The notes: generated from the letters alone by a model not told the origin. 64,000 bases of DNA from Franconibacter pulveris DSM 19144 (GCA_000621185.1 KK211223.1:80757-144756), one strand, 5' to 3'. Positions 37,831-48,775 are shown, counted from the stretch's first letter. Made by a program: numbers and translations.

Positions 37831-38427
37831 TTATTCGGTTCTCTGCCGGTAAACCATGGCGATGATTATCTTAAGCAGTTCGTCTCTGGCCTGCTGTTCC
37901 GTAATCATCGCTTTTGCGGCGGCCCAGCAGAGCGATTCGGCGGCGCCGAACATCGCCCAGAGCGGGGCGTCGGTAAGCGGGGCGCTGGTGCAGAAGGGAG
38001 CGAAAATCTCACGGCACTGGCGCGTAAAGGCGACGGCGTAATCCTGCCTGAGTTTTTCCAGTTCCGGCGTACCGCTGAGCGCCGCCATTACGCTTGGCAT
38101 TTCGCGCCCCTGGTGCAACACGCAGGCGACATACGCGTCTGCAATAACCGCAGCCAGCGTTTCCAGCTTCGGCTCTGCATTGCGCAGGGCTTCGTTCATT
38201 TTCGCCGTCTGACGCTCGTCATACTCACGATAAAGCGCCGCCAGCAGGCCCGATCGGCTGGTGAAATGATCGTACACCACCGGCTTTGTCACGCCAGCCC
38301 GCTCGGCCAGATGCCCAAGCGTCAGGGCCTCAGTGCCCTCTTCGCGAATAATCCGCCAGGCCATGTCGAGCAGTTGCGCGTAACGCGCTTCCCGCGATAA
38401 ACGCAGGCGAGTATGAGGTTCCGGCAT
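37831..38427 (-). CDS. TetR-family regulator divergent from a quinone reductase
   Basis: This 198-residue TetR repressor has its helix-turn-helix near residues 35-60 (TLGHLAERAGVTKPVVYDHF) and a helical ligand domain after it. ATG 38427 (MPEPHTRL) is preferred over one six codons upstream because GAGGAAAT sits at the right distance. It is divergent from the flavodoxin-fold oxidoreductase gene, with an imperfect inverted repeat between them. It is likely an autorepressor that responds to a small hydrophobic or electrophilic ligand. Confidence 0.9.
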   Translation of the reverse strand: MPEPHTRLRLSREARYAQLLDMAWRIIREEGTEALTLGHLAERAGVTKPVVYDHFTSRSGLLAALYREYDERQTAKMNEALRNAEPKLETLAAVIADAYVACVLHQGREMPSVMAALSGTPELEKLRQDYAVAFTRQCREIFAPFCTSAPLTDAPLWAMFGAAESLCWAAAKAMITEQQARDELLKIIIAMVYRQRTE

Positions 38428-38459
38428 GATTTCCTCCGTTGACATGCTAATATACCAAA

Positions 38460-38488
38460 GGTAAGTTACTATTAGTAGGTTACTGACC
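38460..38488. promoter_or_regulatory. Candidate TetR operator
   Basis: An imperfect 29-base inverted repeat (GGTAAGTTAC on the left, GTTACTGACC on the right) has a TACTATTAGTA palindrome inside. It is centred in the 111-bp gap between the TetR gene and its divergent oxidoreductase gene. Confidence 0.5.
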
Positions 38489-38538
38489 GTATAGAAAGGT
38501 TACGTCTGACCCCGCTTAATGACAACAGGAGTATCGCT

Positions 38539-39135
38539 ATGCATGCACTGATCGTTGTTTCCCATCCCGTTAAAAATTCCCTGACCCACCGCGTTGCGAC
38601 TGCTGTTGCGCAGGGCATCACCGTCGCCAGCCGCGAAAACAGCGTTGAAATTGCCGACCTTACCCAGGAAGGGTTTAACCCGGTTTTTTCTGCCGAGGAT
38701 TATGAGGCTTTTCAGCAAGCCCGCGCTTTTCCGGCTGATGTGATAGCCGAGCAACGGCGCATTGATAACGCCGATGCGCTGGTCCTGGTTTTTCCGGTTT
38801 ACTGGTGGACGATGCCGGGCATGCTGAAAGGCTGGATTGACCGCGTCTTTGGCAACGGCTGGGCTTATGAGGATAACGGCGATGACAAGGTCGTGAAAAA
38901 ACTGACGCGCCTGCCCATACACCTGGTAGGTCTCGGCGGGGCGGGAAGACGCACCTATGAAAAGCACGGCTACAACGCGGCGATGAAGGCGCAAATCGAT
39001 CATGGCATTTTCGATTACTGCGGCGCGCCGGTGATGACATCGGAAATTCTGCTGCTGCCGGATTTGGAAACGCCTGAAGCGTGCCTTGAAGTGGCGCAGG
39101 GAATTGGGCGGCGGATTTTTACGGCGGGACGCTAA
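38539..39135 (+). CDS. NAD(P)H dehydrogenase (quinone), flavodoxin-like fold
   Basis: This 198-residue oxidoreductase belongs to the NQO1/KefF/MdaB-like family. The N-terminal FMN/FAD phosphate-binding strand reads MHALIVVSHPVKNSLTHRV. The central block LVFPVYWWTMPGMLKGWIDRVF, cited as PVYWWTMPGMLKGW, is the family hallmark. It probably performs two-electron reduction of quinones or related electrophiles, under control of the divergent TetR gene. It ends just before the tRNA-linked repeats. Confidence 0.92.
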   Translation: MHALIVVSHPVKNSLTHRVATAVAQGITVASRENSVEIADLTQEGFNPVFSAEDYEAFQQARAFPADVIAEQRRIDNADALVLVFPVYWWTMPGMLKGWIDRVFGNGWAYEDNGDDKVVKKLTRLPIHLVGLGGAGRRTYEKHGYNAAMKAQIDHGIFDYCGAPVMTSEILLLPDLETPEACLEVAQGIGRRIFTAGR

Positions 39136-39139
39136 AAAA

Positions 39140-39268
39140 GCCCCGCAGGGGTGAGCCACAGGGAGGTGGCGAACAATCGAACATCGTTCGATGAAGAGAC
39201 CGGAACCCCCAAAAGCAAAAACCCAGCCATAGGCTGGGTTCTCTGAATAAGTGGTGCCCGGACTCGGA
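39140..39268 (-). repeat. tRNA-Phe-linked repeat, distal copy
   Basis: This 129-bp copy of the segment at 39311-39440 has a few differences. It ends in AAGTGGTGCCCGGACTCGGA, the last 17 nt of tRNA-Phe including CCA plus three flanking bases. It contains a terminator hairpin (39217-39240, ACCCAGCC/GGCTGGGT). The start-to-start distance between copies is 171-172 bases. Confidence 0.85.
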
Positions 39269-39291
39269 CAAAAACGCCGGGAGCGTTTTTG
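39269..39291. terminator. Hairpin in spacer between tRNA-linked repeats
   Basis: CAAAAACGC and GCGTTTTTG form a perfect nine-base stem with a five-base loop, with T-rich ends on both strands. It lies in the 42-bp spacer between the two repeat copies. Confidence 0.6.
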
Positions 39292-39310
39292 CACAGCGCG
39301 AACCGCGCTG

Positions 39311-39440
39311 GCCCCGCAGGGGTGAGCCACAGGGAGGTGGCGAACAATCGAACATCGTTCGATGAAGAGTCCGGAACCCCCAAAAAGCAAAAACCCAGCC
39401 ATAGGCTGGGTTTTCAGAATAAGTGGTGCCCGGACTCGGA
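39311..39440 (-). repeat. tRNA-Phe-linked repeat, proximal copy overlapping the tRNA 3' end
   Basis: This copy contains the true 3' end of tRNA-Phe and about 113 bp downstream. It includes GCCCCGCAGGGG, an ATCGAACATCGTTCGAT palindrome and the terminator AAAACCCAGCC/GGCTGGGTTTT (39389-39414), which serves the tRNA transcript on the minus strand. Confidence 0.85.
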
Positions 39441-39499
39441 ATCGAACCAAGGACACGGGGATTTTCAATCCCCTGCTCTACCGACTGAGCTATCCGGGC
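39424..39499 (-). tRNA. pheU: tRNA-Phe (GAA)
   Basis: The 76-nt minus-strand sequence begins GCCCGGATAGCTCAG, has anticodon GAA in a TTGAAAA loop, a T-arm GGTTCGATTCC and an encoded CCA. It is identical, from memory, to E. coli tRNA-Phe. It lies beside yjdC and dsbD as pheU does in E. coli, a known integration hotspot. Confidence 0.98.
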
Positions 39500-39509
39500 A
39501 ACGGGGCGC

Positions 39510-39538
39510 ATTAAACCGTAAAGGCCGCGGGGCGTCAA
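39510..39538 (-). promoter_or_regulatory. Promoter of tRNA-Phe
   Basis: On the minus strand TTGACG and TTTAAT are separated by 17 bases. A GC-rich discriminator (GCGCCCCG) follows, as expected for stringently controlled stable-RNA promoters. Confidence 0.82.
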
Positions 39539-39611
39539 CGGCTTTGTCATAAAAAATCGGTAAAACTGTGTCGATTGCCTGCTTTTCATGCAAAAACGGC
39601 GAAAGCTAAGC

Positions 39612-40187
39612 TCAGGTTAGCGCGCCGCCCTGGCGACACAGCGCCAGACGCAGGATGTCTTCCGCCAGCCGACGCGCGGTATCCACATCCGCCCGGTTAT
39701 GTTTAACCAGCAGGCGGCTGAGGCACCCTTCCAGCACCAGTTCCATCTGCTCCGCGACCATCGCCGGATCGTCTACTTCCAGACGCGTCAGCAACGCGTG
39801 GGTAAATTCCCAGGCCGCGCGCTTTTGCTGATCCGCAAGCTGGTGGATCGGGTGCGTCGGGTCCGGAAAAAACGAACAGGCGGCGATAAACAGACAGCCG
39901 GGATAGCGCTCGTTATCCACGCAGCCGGAAAGGGCGTCATAGCGCGCCAGCAGTTTATCTTCATCGCGCATCTCTTCATCATGGATAAGCTGCCTGCGCC
40001 AGGCGTCGATTTGTTGGCTGTGATAGCGCAACGCGTCATACAGCAGCGCCTCACGATCCGGCCAGAAACGCTGCATCTCCTCAACCGGATAATCCGCCCT
40101 GGCGGCCACCATCTCGAACGTGGTGTTAGCAAGTCCTTGTTGTTCAAGGATATGCAGGGCGTGCTCTAAAACTTCTTCACGTTGCAC
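39612..40187 (-). CDS. yjdC: TetR-family regulator YjdC
   Basis: This 191-residue TetR-type protein matches E. coli YjdC in length, neighbours and sequence (for example [28 protein letters not shown] and [14 protein letters not shown]). The N-terminal helix-turn-helix covers about 20-45. It lies between dsbD and pheU, transcribed in the same direction as dsbD with a 49-base gap, so it may be read from the dsbD transcript. The ligand and targets are not known to me with certainty. Confidence 0.93.
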   Translation of the reverse strand: MQREEVLEHALHILEQQGLANTTFEMVAARADYPVEEMQRFWPDREALLYDALRYHSQQIDAWRRQLIHDEEMRDEDKLLARYDALSGCVDNERYPGCLFIAACSFFPDPTHPIHQLADQQKRAAWEFTHALLTRLEVDDPAMVAEQMELVLEGCLSRLLVKHNRADVDTARRLAEDILRLALCRQGGALT

Positions 40188-40236
40188 GGTTCGCTCCTCC
40201 GTTCATCCCAACGGTTTTTCCCACTCAAAGTGTCGT

Positions 40237-42090
40237 TTACAGCGCTTGATTGTGCAAATGCGCATTAAACGCGGCGGCATCCATAAAACCTGTCACGCGG
40301 GCCGCAGGGCGCTCATTGCCTTCGGCGTCAAAGAACAAAATCGTCGGCAACCCCAGCACGCTCAAATGCTTAAGCAAAGCCGTATCCTGCGCGCTGTTGG
40401 CGGTAACGTCCGCCTGCAACAGAACCGTATTTTTCAGCGCGTTTTGCACTGCCGGTTCGCTGAAAGTGTATTTTTCAAACTCTTTGCAGGCGACGCACCA
40501 GTCCGCATAGAGGTCCAGCATCACCGGCTTGCCCTTCGCCTGCGCCAGCGCCTGGTTGAGATCATCGACGCTGGAAATGCGTGTGAAACTTAAATGCGCC
40601 TGAGTGGTTGCGGCGGGCGCGCCAAACGCCCAGTCCTGCAGCGGGCGGGCGCAGACCAGCGCGGCGGCGAGCAGCGCAATCTGCACGACGCGAAGCCAGG
40701 CTTTTTCCGCCTTAAGGCTTGCGATAAACGCCCAGCCGAAGAACGTGATGCCCAGCAGACTCCACAGCCGCAGCCCCCAGGTTTCTCCCAGCACGCGCTC
40801 AAGCAGGAACACTGGCAAGGCGAGAATGATAAAGCCGAAAGCGACCTTGACCTGTTCCATCCACGGGCCGCTTTTCGGCAGCAGCCGGTTGCCGAAAACG
40901 GTGATGAGAATAAGCGGCAGCCCCATCCCCAGCGCATAGAGATAGAGGGTGCCGCCGCCAAGCCAGACGTTTCCGCTCTGCGCGATGTAAAGCAGGATGG
41001 CGCTGAGCGGGGCGGTAGTGCAGGGCGAACAGATAAGCCCGGCGATAGCGCCCATCGCGAATACGCCGCCTGCCGAGCCGCCCTGCTGGCGGTTACTCAT
41101 CAGCGCCAGACGCGTCTGCAGCGAAGAAGGCAGTTGCAGCGTGAAAAGACCGAACATGGAAAGCGCCAGCAAAACAAAAACCACAGAGAGCGTAATCAGC
41201 ACCCAGGGGCTTTGCAGCGCCGCCTGGAATTGCAGCCCGGCGGCCGCGACCACCAGTCCCAGGGCGGTATAGGTGAGCGCCATGCCCTGTACATAGATAA
41301 ACGCGAGCAACAGCGCCCGTGCGGTGGAAAGGCGCTGCCTGCCGCCCAGCACAATGCCGGAGATAAGCGGGTACATCGGCAGCACGCAAGGAGTAAAGGC
41401 AACGCCAATGCCTATCAGCAACGCCCACAGGGCGGAGAAGGGAAGCGCGGCCCCTGCCTCAGGGCGCTCTCCGGCAGGCGGAAAAGCGGTATCTGCGCCA
41501 TCACCGATGTTAGTTTCTCCATTACCGGCCGGGTGCACCGTGCCGCCCGTTTTCAGCGGGCCATTGGCGCCCGTCGCCTTCTCTGAAGGGAGAGGCGGCA
41601 TGATGGCGTGCGGCGTGCGGGCGGAATCCGCTCCGGCATTTGTCCTGGCTTCCGGCGCGCCCGATGCTACAGCGCTGAGCGGCACTATGCGGGTCTCCGG
41701 CGGGTAACAAAAGCCCGCTTCGGCGCAACCCTGGTAGGTCACGCTAAGCGCGGCGCCTTGTTCGGTATGGGTGAGCGTAACGGGCAGAGTGAGCTGTTGC
41801 GTATAAATCTCGCTTTTGCCGTAAAACTCATCTTCATGCCAGGCGCCCTGCGGCAGGGTGGGCGGCGTTATGGTCGCTTTCTGTGGCGTAATGTTGATTT
41901 GCTGGCGGTAGAGATAGTAGCCGGGCTTAATTTGCCAGTTCAGCACAACCTGTTGATCGCGCTGCTGAAAATCAAAGGCGAAAGCCTGGTCTGCGGGAAC
42001 AAACTGGCTTTTTCCCGGTGAATCAAAGAGTCCGGCGAAAGCTGAGGTGCTGCAAAGCAGCAGAATCAGCGTAAAGATGCGTTGAGCCAT
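40237..42090 (-). CDS. dsbD: Thiol:disulfide interchange protein DsbD with an enlarged linker
   Basis: DsbD carries electrons from cytoplasmic thioredoxin across the inner membrane to DsbC, DsbG and CcmG. The 617-residue protein has a signal peptide at 1-19, an N-terminal domain with the redox pair in [12 protein letters not shown], an eight-helix membrane domain (TPCVLPMYP and [10 protein letters not shown]), and a C-terminal thioredoxin-like domain ([13 protein letters not shown]). It is about 50 residues longer than the 565-residue E. coli protein. The extra length is a low-complexity Ala/Gly/Pro/Thr linker between the N-terminal and membrane domains. Its start overlaps the cutA stop by 25 bases. 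Confidence 0.96.
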   Translation of the reverse strand: MAQRIFTLILLLCSTSAFAGLFDSPGKSQFVPADQAFAFDFQQRDQQVVLNWQIKPGYYLYRQQINITPQKATITPPTLPQGAWHEDEFYGKSEIYTQQLTLPVTLTHTEQGAALSVTYQGCAEAGFCYPPETRIVPLSAVASGAPEARTNAGADSARTPHAIMPPLPSEKATGANGPLKTGGTVHPAGNGETNIGDGADTAFPPAGERPEAGAALPFSALWALLIGIGVAFTPCVLPMYPLISGIVLGGRQRLSTARALLLAFIYVQGMALTYTALGLVVAAAGLQFQAALQSPWVLITLSVVFVLLALSMFGLFTLQLPSSLQTRLALMSNRQQGGSAGGVFAMGAIAGLICSPCTTAPLSAILLYIAQSGNVWLGGGTLYLYALGMGLPLILITVFGNRLLPKSGPWMEQVKVAFGFIILALPVFLLERVLGETWGLRLWSLLGITFFGWAFIASLKAEKAWLRVVQIALLAAALVCARPLQDWAFGAPAATTQAHLSFTRISSVDDLNQALAQAKGKPVMLDLYADWCVACKEFEKYTFSEPAVQNALKNTVLLQADVTANSAQDTALLKHLSVLGLPTILFFDAEGNERPAARVTGFMDAAAFNAHLHNQAL

Positions 42091-42389
42091 GAGAGGTAGT
42101 CGTTATCTCCGTGGATCACTGGCAGAACCAGCAGTTCCGGGGTCTGGTACGGATGGTGAGTTTTCAGGCAGGTCAGCAGCGCCTGCTGGCGAGCGACATC
42201 GCTTTTCAGCAGCATCTGGACTTCATACTCCTGCTCAAGTTTGCCTTCCCAGTAATAGAGCGAAGACGCGCCTGGCAACAGGGTCACGCAGGCGGCAAGC
42301 TTTTCCGCCAGCACTTTTGCCGCCAGATCCTGCGCGGTGGCTTCATCGGGCGCGGTACAGAGAACAACAACGGCGTCGGGTAGGGTCAT
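42066..42389 (-). CDS. cutA: Divalent-cation tolerance protein CutA
   Basis: This 107-residue trimeric CutA1-family protein is linked with copper and divalent cation tolerance. The conserved blocks are [41 protein letters not shown] (in part [16 protein letters not shown]) and [13 protein letters not shown]. Its 3' end overlaps the start of dsbD, as in E. coli, indicating coupled expression. The exact biochemical role of the family is unsettled. Confidence 0.96.
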   Translation of the reverse strand: MTLPDAVVVLCTAPDEATAQDLAAKVLAEKLAACVTLLPGASSLYYWEGKLEQEYEVQMLLKSDVARQQALLTCLKTHHPYQTPELLVLPVIHGDNDYLSWLNASLR

Positions 42390-42483
42390 AGCGTTTTCCC
42401 CTGTCAGCGAAAAAAGAGACTATACCACGCAAGAGGACGGGGAATAAGGCAACGGGCCGCGAACGGCCCGTCTTTACGCGGCG

Positions 42484-43785
42484 TTACAGCAGCAGGCCGC
42501 CGATAACAAAACCCAGAATCACGCAGAGCGCGATGGCGATAACGCCCGGGATCAGGAAGGCATGGTTAAAGACATATTTGCCGATGCGGGTCGAACCCGT
42601 ATCGTCCATCTCTACTGCTGCCAGCAGCGTCGGATAGGTCGGCAGCACGAACAGCGCCGAGACCGCAGCAAAAGAGGCGACGGCGGTGAGCGGGCTTACC
42701 CCGAGCATCAGCGCGGCGGGCATTAATGCTTTCGTGGTCGCCGCCTGCGAGTAAAGCAGGGTGGCTGCGAAGAACAGCACTACCGCCAGCAGCCAGGGAT
42801 AGCTCTGCAGCAGGTTGCCCGCCACCGCCTGAATATCGTCGATATGGTGTTTAACAAACGTATCGCCAAGCCACGCGACGCCCAGCACGCAGATACAGGC
42901 GCTCATGCCCGACTTAAAGGTGCTGGCGTTGAGCACTTCGCCCGTATCGACTTTACAGGTAATGCAAATCAGCGTGGCGATGGTCAGCATAAAGACCACA
43001 ATCGCTTCGTTGCGCGGCAGCACCGGGTTTGCGATAAGCCCCACGGTCGGGCTGATGGCGGTGGCGTAGAACATGACGGCGACAATGCCCACCAGGAAGA
43101 GGCCTACCGCGCGTTTGGCGTGCGGCTTAATCTGGAAAACCTGGGAACCGCGCAGCTTTACCTCGCCTTTTGCCAGACGTTCCTGATAAACCGGGTCGTC
43201 TTTTAACTCGGCGCCCAGAAAGTTGCAGACGATAGCCGTCAGCATCACCGCGATGAGCGTCACCGGGATACAGATGGCGAGCAGCGTCAAATAGCTGACG
43301 CCCAGCGGCTCAAGAATACCGGCGAAAAAGACCACGGCGGCGGAAATCGGGGAGGCGGTGATGGCGATTTGCGACGCCACCACGGCGATGGATAACGGAC
43401 GGGACGGGCGAATGCCTTGCTCTTTGGCCACTTCCGTAATGACCGGCAGCGTGGAAAACGCGGTATGGCCGGTGCCGGCGAGAATGGTCATAAACCAGGT
43501 GACCAGCGGCGCGATAAACGTGATGTATTTTGGATGACGACGCAGCAGTTTCTCCGCCAGGCTCACCAGGTAATCCATTCCGCCCGCCACCTGCATTGCG
43601 GCGATAGCGGCGATAACCGCCATAATAATTTCAATAACGTCAAAGGGAATCGCCCCAGGTTTAATCTGGAACAGCAGGGTCAGCACCAGCACGCCCAGCC
43701 CGCCGGCAAAGCCGATACCGATGCCGCCGAGCCTGGCTCCGAGATATATCGCCAGCAAGACGATGACGAGTTCAGCACCAAACAT
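42484..43785 (-). CDS. dcuA: Anaerobic C4-dicarboxylate transporter DcuA
   Basis: This 433-residue inner-membrane exchanger imports aspartate, fumarate or malate in exchange for succinate. It is almost wholly hydrophobic, with Dcu-family blocks such as GTGHTAFSTLPVITEVA, PLSIAVVASQIAITASPISAA and ATTKALMPAALMLG. It lies downstream of aspA in the same direction, with an intervening hairpin, as in E. coli. Together with AspA and fumarate reductase it serves fumarate respiration and ammonia assimilation from aspartate. Confidence 0.97.
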   Translation of the reverse strand: MFGAELVIVLLAIYLGARLGGIGIGFAGGLGVLVLTLLFQIKPGAIPFDVIEIIMAVIAAIAAMQVAGGMDYLVSLAEKLLRRHPKYITFIAPLVTWFMTILAGTGHTAFSTLPVITEVAKEQGIRPSRPLSIAVVASQIAITASPISAAVVFFAGILEPLGVSYLTLLAICIPVTLIAVMLTAIVCNFLGAELKDDPVYQERLAKGEVKLRGSQVFQIKPHAKRAVGLFLVGIVAVMFYATAISPTVGLIANPVLPRNEAIVVFMLTIATLICITCKVDTGEVLNASTFKSGMSACICVLGVAWLGDTFVKHHIDDIQAVAGNLLQSYPWLLAVVLFFAATLLYSQAATTKALMPAALMLGVSPLTAVASFAAVSALFVLPTYPTLLAAVEMDDTGSTRIGKYVFNHAFLIPGVIAIALCVILGFVIGGLLL

Positions 43786-43851
43786 AGTGGTCTTCCTTGT
43801 TTTAACGAGTTGATAAAAATTTGTTGTGTTTTCGTAGCCCCTGAAAACGAA

Positions 43852-43880
43852 AAAGGCACGTCCTTAATGGACGTGCCTTT
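43852..43880. terminator. Hairpin terminator between aspA and dcuA
   Basis: AAAGGCACGTCC and GGACGTGCCTTT form a twelve-base stem with a five-base loop and a T-run on the minus strand. It would end most aspA transcripts before dcuA. Confidence 0.9.
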
Positions 43881-43902
43881 GTAAGTTTACCCTGAATAGG
43901 GA

Positions 43903-45339
43903 TTACTGTTCGCTTTCATCGGTATACCGTTTGGCTTTGTAAACCGGGTGCATGAGGTTATGCACCGAGAAGATATCGTCGAGCTCCGCTTCGGTCAGCA
44001 GGCCGCGCTCCAGCACCACTTCCCGTACGCTCTTGCCGGTCATGGCGCAAATCTTGCCGACGATATCGCCGTTGTGGTGGCCGATGAACGGGTTGAGATA
44101 AGTCACGATACCGATGGAGTTATAAACGTAACCTTCGCACACTTCTTTATTGGCGGTGATGCCGTTGACGCATTTCTCCAGCAGGTTGTAGCAGGCATTG
44201 GTCAGGATGTGGATAGATTCGAACATCGCCTGGCCGATAACCGGCTCCATGACGTTGAGCTGCAGCTGACCCGCTTCAGACGCCATGGTTACCGTGGTGT
44301 CGTTGCCGATAACTTTAAAACAAACCTGATTTACCACTTCCGGCACGACCGGGTTCACTTTCGCCGGCATGATGGAGGAACCTGCCTGGAGTTCCGGCAG
44401 ATTGATTTCATTCAGGCCCGCGCGCGGACCGGAAGAGAGCAGGCGCAGGTCGTTACAAATTTTCGACAGCTTAACCGCCAGGCGTTTCAGCGAGCTATGC
44501 ACCATCACGTAAGCGCCGCAGTCGGAGGTGGCTTCAATCAGGTCTTCCGCCGGCACCACCGGCAGGTTGCTCACTTCCGCCAGCTTCTGCACCGCCAGGT
44601 GTTGATAGCCGTCCGGTGTGTTAAGACGCGTGCCGATAGCGGTGGCGCCAAGGTTCACTTCCAGCAGCAGCTCCGCGGTGCGCAGCAGGTTTTTGGTCTC
44701 TTCGTTCAGCAGCACGGTAAACGCATGGAATTCCTGGCCCAGCGTCATCGGCACTGCGTCCTGCAACTGGGTGCGGCCCATTTTCAGGATTTTTTCAAAC
44801 TCTACCGCTTTGCGCTGAAAACCTTCGCCCAGCTGGTTGATGGCGTCTACCAGCTTCACGATGGAGGCGTATACCGCAATACGGAAGCCGGTCGGGTAAG
44901 CGTCGTTGGTGGACTGGCACTTGTTCACATGGTCGTTCGGGTTCAGATACTGGTATTCGCCTTTCTGGTGACCCATCAGCTCCAGCCCGATATTGGCCAG
45001 CACTTCGTTGGTGTTCATGTTGACGGAAGTGCCTGCGCCGCCCTGGTAAACGTCTACCGGGAATTGATCCATGCATTTGCCATTGTTTAGCACTTCATCA
45101 CAGGCAGCAATAATGGCGTTGGCGATGCTTTTCGGAATGGTTTGCAACTCTTTGTTCGCCATGGCGGCGGCTTTTTTGACCATTACCATGCCGCGCACAA
45201 ATTCCGGAATGTCGCTGATTTTGTTGTTGCTGATGTAAAAGTTTTCAATCGCACGCAGAGTATGAACGCCGTAATAAGCGTCCGCTGGAACTTCCCTGGT
45301 ACCCAACAAATCTTCTTCGATACGAATGTTGTTTAACAT
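43903..45339 (-). CDS. aspA: Aspartate ammonia-lyase (aspartase)
   Basis: AspA deaminates L-aspartate reversibly to fumarate and ammonium. The 478-residue protein has the fumarase/aspartase signature [11 protein letters not shown] with the catalytic serine loop, plus the substrate-binding blocks [11 protein letters not shown] and [13 protein letters not shown] (part of conserved region 2). The start [18 protein letters not shown] matches E. coli. A CRP site lies in the upstream 337-bp gap shared with fxsA. Confidence 0.98.
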   Translation of the reverse strand: MLNNIRIEEDLLGTREVPADAYYGVHTLRAIENFYISNNKISDIPEFVRGMVMVKKAAAMANKELQTIPKSIANAIIAACDEVLNNGKCMDQFPVDVYQGGAGTSVNMNTNEVLANIGLELMGHQKGEYQYLNPNDHVNKCQSTNDAYPTGFRIAVYASIVKLVDAINQLGEGFQRKAVEFEKILKMGRTQLQDAVPMTLGQEFHAFTVLLNEETKNLLRTAELLLEVNLGATAIGTRLNTPDGYQHLAVQKLAEVSNLPVVPAEDLIEATSDCGAYVMVHSSLKRLAVKLSKICNDLRLLSSGPRAGLNEINLPELQAGSSIMPAKVNPVVPEVVNQVCFKVIGNDTTVTMASEAGQLQLNVMEPVIGQAMFESIHILTNACYNLLEKCVNGITANKEVCEGYVYNSIGIVTYLNPFIGHHNGDIVGKICAMTGKSVREVVLERGLLTEAELDDIFSVHNLMHPVYKAKRYTDESEQ

Positions 45340-45526
45340 GTGAACCTTCTTTGCTTAATCTGACTAAGTTTGCACCAAACACGCAGGAGATATGTGGTTA
45401 TGGAGCCGCGATGACCAACATTTTTAGCCTCATTTGGCCTGGTGCCCGTGATGATATGCTGATGATAGCGAAAAGCCGTAATCTGGATCACTTATTGTCG
45501 CCGACGGGACATAACAATTATTAATC

Positions 45527-45542
45527 TGTGAAATGCATCACC
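45527..45542. promoter_or_regulatory. CRP site between aspA and fxsA
   Basis: TGTGAAATGCATCACC fits the CRP consensus TGTGA-N6-TCACA at nine of ten positions. aspA is CRP-activated in E. coli. The rest of the 45340-45676 gap shows no gene; a weaker GGATCAC half-site is near 45494. Confidence 0.75.
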
Positions 45543-45676
45543 GCTTATTAATTTCGAGAAAAATATCGCGGCAAAGCGATTGAATGTTGGCTACCGCGCC
45601 TCCATCTCTGACTAATCTGCTGAAAAAACGTTTATTTGCGGCCGCTGAACGGCGTTCGCCAGAACAGGAGGTGCCG

Positions 45677-46153
45677 GTGCGCTGGATACCCTTTATTGCT
45701 ATCTTTCTCTATGTTTACATTGAGATATCTCTCTTTATTCAGGTCGCGCATGCGTTGGGCGTTTTCCTGACGCTGGTGCTGGTTATCTTCACTTCAGTTA
45801 TCGGCATGTCGCTGGTGCGCAACCAGGGGCTGAAAAACTTTCTGCTGATGCAGGAGAAAATGGCGGCGGGCGAAAGCCCGGCGGCGGAAATGGTAAAAAG
45901 CGTTTCGCTTATCATCGCCGGTTTCCTGCTATTGTTACCCGGCTTCTTCACAGACTTCCTCGGCCTGTTGCTGCTGCTGCCGCCGGTGCAAAAACACCTG
46001 ACGCTGAAACTGCTTCCCCACTTGCGCTTTAGCCGCATGCCGGGCGGCGGTTTTAGCGCGGGCGCGGGCGGCGGCAATACTTTCGATGGCGAATACCAGC
46101 GTAAGGACGAAGGGCCGAAGCGTCTGGAAGAGCGCGATCGCGATGATCGATAA
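45677..46153 (+). CDS. fxsA: Membrane protein FxsA
   Basis: FxsA is a 158-residue inner-membrane protein. In E. coli its overproduction relieves exclusion of phage T7 by the F plasmid PifA protein; its normal role is unknown. There are three or four hydrophobic segments (about 3-22, 26-45 and 72-100) and a hydrophilic tail with PGGGFSAGAGGGNTFDGEYQR. A GTG start at 45677 is chosen because AGGAGG is correctly spaced and the length matches E. coli; an ATG-like start 31 codons upstream has no such support. Confidence 0.94.
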   Translation: MRWIPFIAIFLYVYIEISLFIQVAHALGVFLTLVLVIFTSVIGMSLVRNQGLKNFLLMQEKMAAGESPAAEMVKSVSLIIAGFLLLLPGFFTDFLGLLLLLPPVQKHLTLKLLPHLRFSRMPGGGFSAGAGGGNTFDGEYQRKDEGPKRLEERDRDDR

Positions 46154-46176
46154 AAAAGCGAAAAAATTTTTATTTT

Positions 46177-46210
46177 CCCCCTTGAAGGGGGAAAACCCCA
46201 TCCCCATCTC
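46177..46210 (+). promoter_or_regulatory. Sigma-32 heat-shock promoter of groSL
   Basis: CCCCCTTGAA and, after 15 bases, CCCCATCTC match the sigma-32 -35 (CTTGAA) and -10 (CCCCAT-T) elements and resemble the E. coli groE promoter. Confidence 0.9.
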
Positions 46211-46248
46211 TCAGGGCACCAGCCGCGAGCATACGTGCTTCGGCCTAA

Positions 46249-46581
<333 letters not shown>

Positions 46582-46615
46582 TTTCACGCGCGACTAACTG
46601 AACGTACGAATTTAA

Positions 46616-48271
<1,656 letters not shown>

Positions 48272-48317
48272 TCGCCTTCGCCCGTCGTGTATGACGGGCG
48301 ACCCCCAGAAATAAGAG

Positions 48318-48349
48318 AACCCCCGTACCAGAAATGGTCGGGGGTTTTT
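48318..48349 (+). terminator. Rho-independent terminator of groSL
   Basis: AACCCCC and GGGGGTT arms enclose a fifteen-base partly paired loop, followed by TTTTTC, about 50 bases after the groL stop. Confidence 0.88.
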
Positions 48350-48421
48350 CTTTTGGTCATCTTTTTAGTATAAGGTCTTACCGGGCAGACTGTGTCCAGC
48401 ACACTGATAACGAGGAATAAC

Positions 48422-48775
48422 ATGCGCGTGAAAGTCTCAGCAGGAATGGTTGTGGCAGCACTGCTGCTGGCAGGGTGTAGCTCCAGCAATCAGCTGACAG
48501 CGGCGGGTCAGAGCGTTCGCTTTGTGGAAGATAAGCCTGGTAATGAATGCCAGCTGGTCGGCAGCGCTACCGGCGAACAGAGCAACTGGCTCTCCGGCCA
48601 ACAGGGAGAAGAAGGCGGCTCAATGCGCGGCGCGGCAAACGATCTGCGCAATAAAGCTGCGCAGATGGGCGGCAATGTGGTTTACGGCGTAAGCAGCCCA
48701 ACGCAGAACCTGCTTTCAAGCTTTGTGCCGACCGCCAGCAAAATGACCGGCCAGGTCTATAAGTGCCCGAACTGA
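48422..48775 (+). CDS. yjeI: DUF4156 lipoprotein YjeI
   Basis: This 117-residue lipoprotein has a signal peptide and lipobox ending LLLAGC, with the acylated cysteine at C19. Serines at +2 and +3 do not signal inner-membrane retention, so the outer membrane is likely. Two further cysteines (NECQL and YKCPN) could pair in the periplasm. It matches E. coli YjeI in length and sequence. ATG 48422 is chosen; ten upstream codons precede it in frame. The function is unknown. Confidence 0.94.
   Translation: MRVKVSAGMVVAALLLAGCSSSNQLTAAGQSVRFVEDKPGNECQLVGSATGEQSNWLSGQQGEEGGSMRGAANDLRNKAAQMGGNVVYGVSSPTQNLLSSFVPTASKMTGQVYKCPN

Noticed and set aside
39249..39268. Prophage or island attachment site (attL/attR pair) at tRNA-Phe
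   Set aside because: The repeated region extends far beyond the tRNA end, the enclosed DNA is only about 170 bp and there is no integrase. A tRNA-linked repeat explains it better, though an excised element is not fully excluded.
39140..39440. Possible CRISPR array
   Set aside because: Only two units of about 130 bp containing tRNA sequence and terminators. CRISPR repeats are much shorter and no cas gene is present.
38500..39468. 322-codon minus-strand ORF with an internal repeated peptide
   Set aside because: The repeated peptide is only the translation of the tRNA-linked DNA repeat, and the frame runs antisense through the quinone reductase gene.
40594..41586. 330-codon plus-strand ORF opposite dsbD
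   Set aside because: Gln/Arg/His-rich shadow of the membrane domain of dsbD on the other strand.
43948..45090. 380-codon plus-strand ORF opposite aspA
   Set aside because: Antisense to aspA with His/Arg/Val-rich shadow composition.
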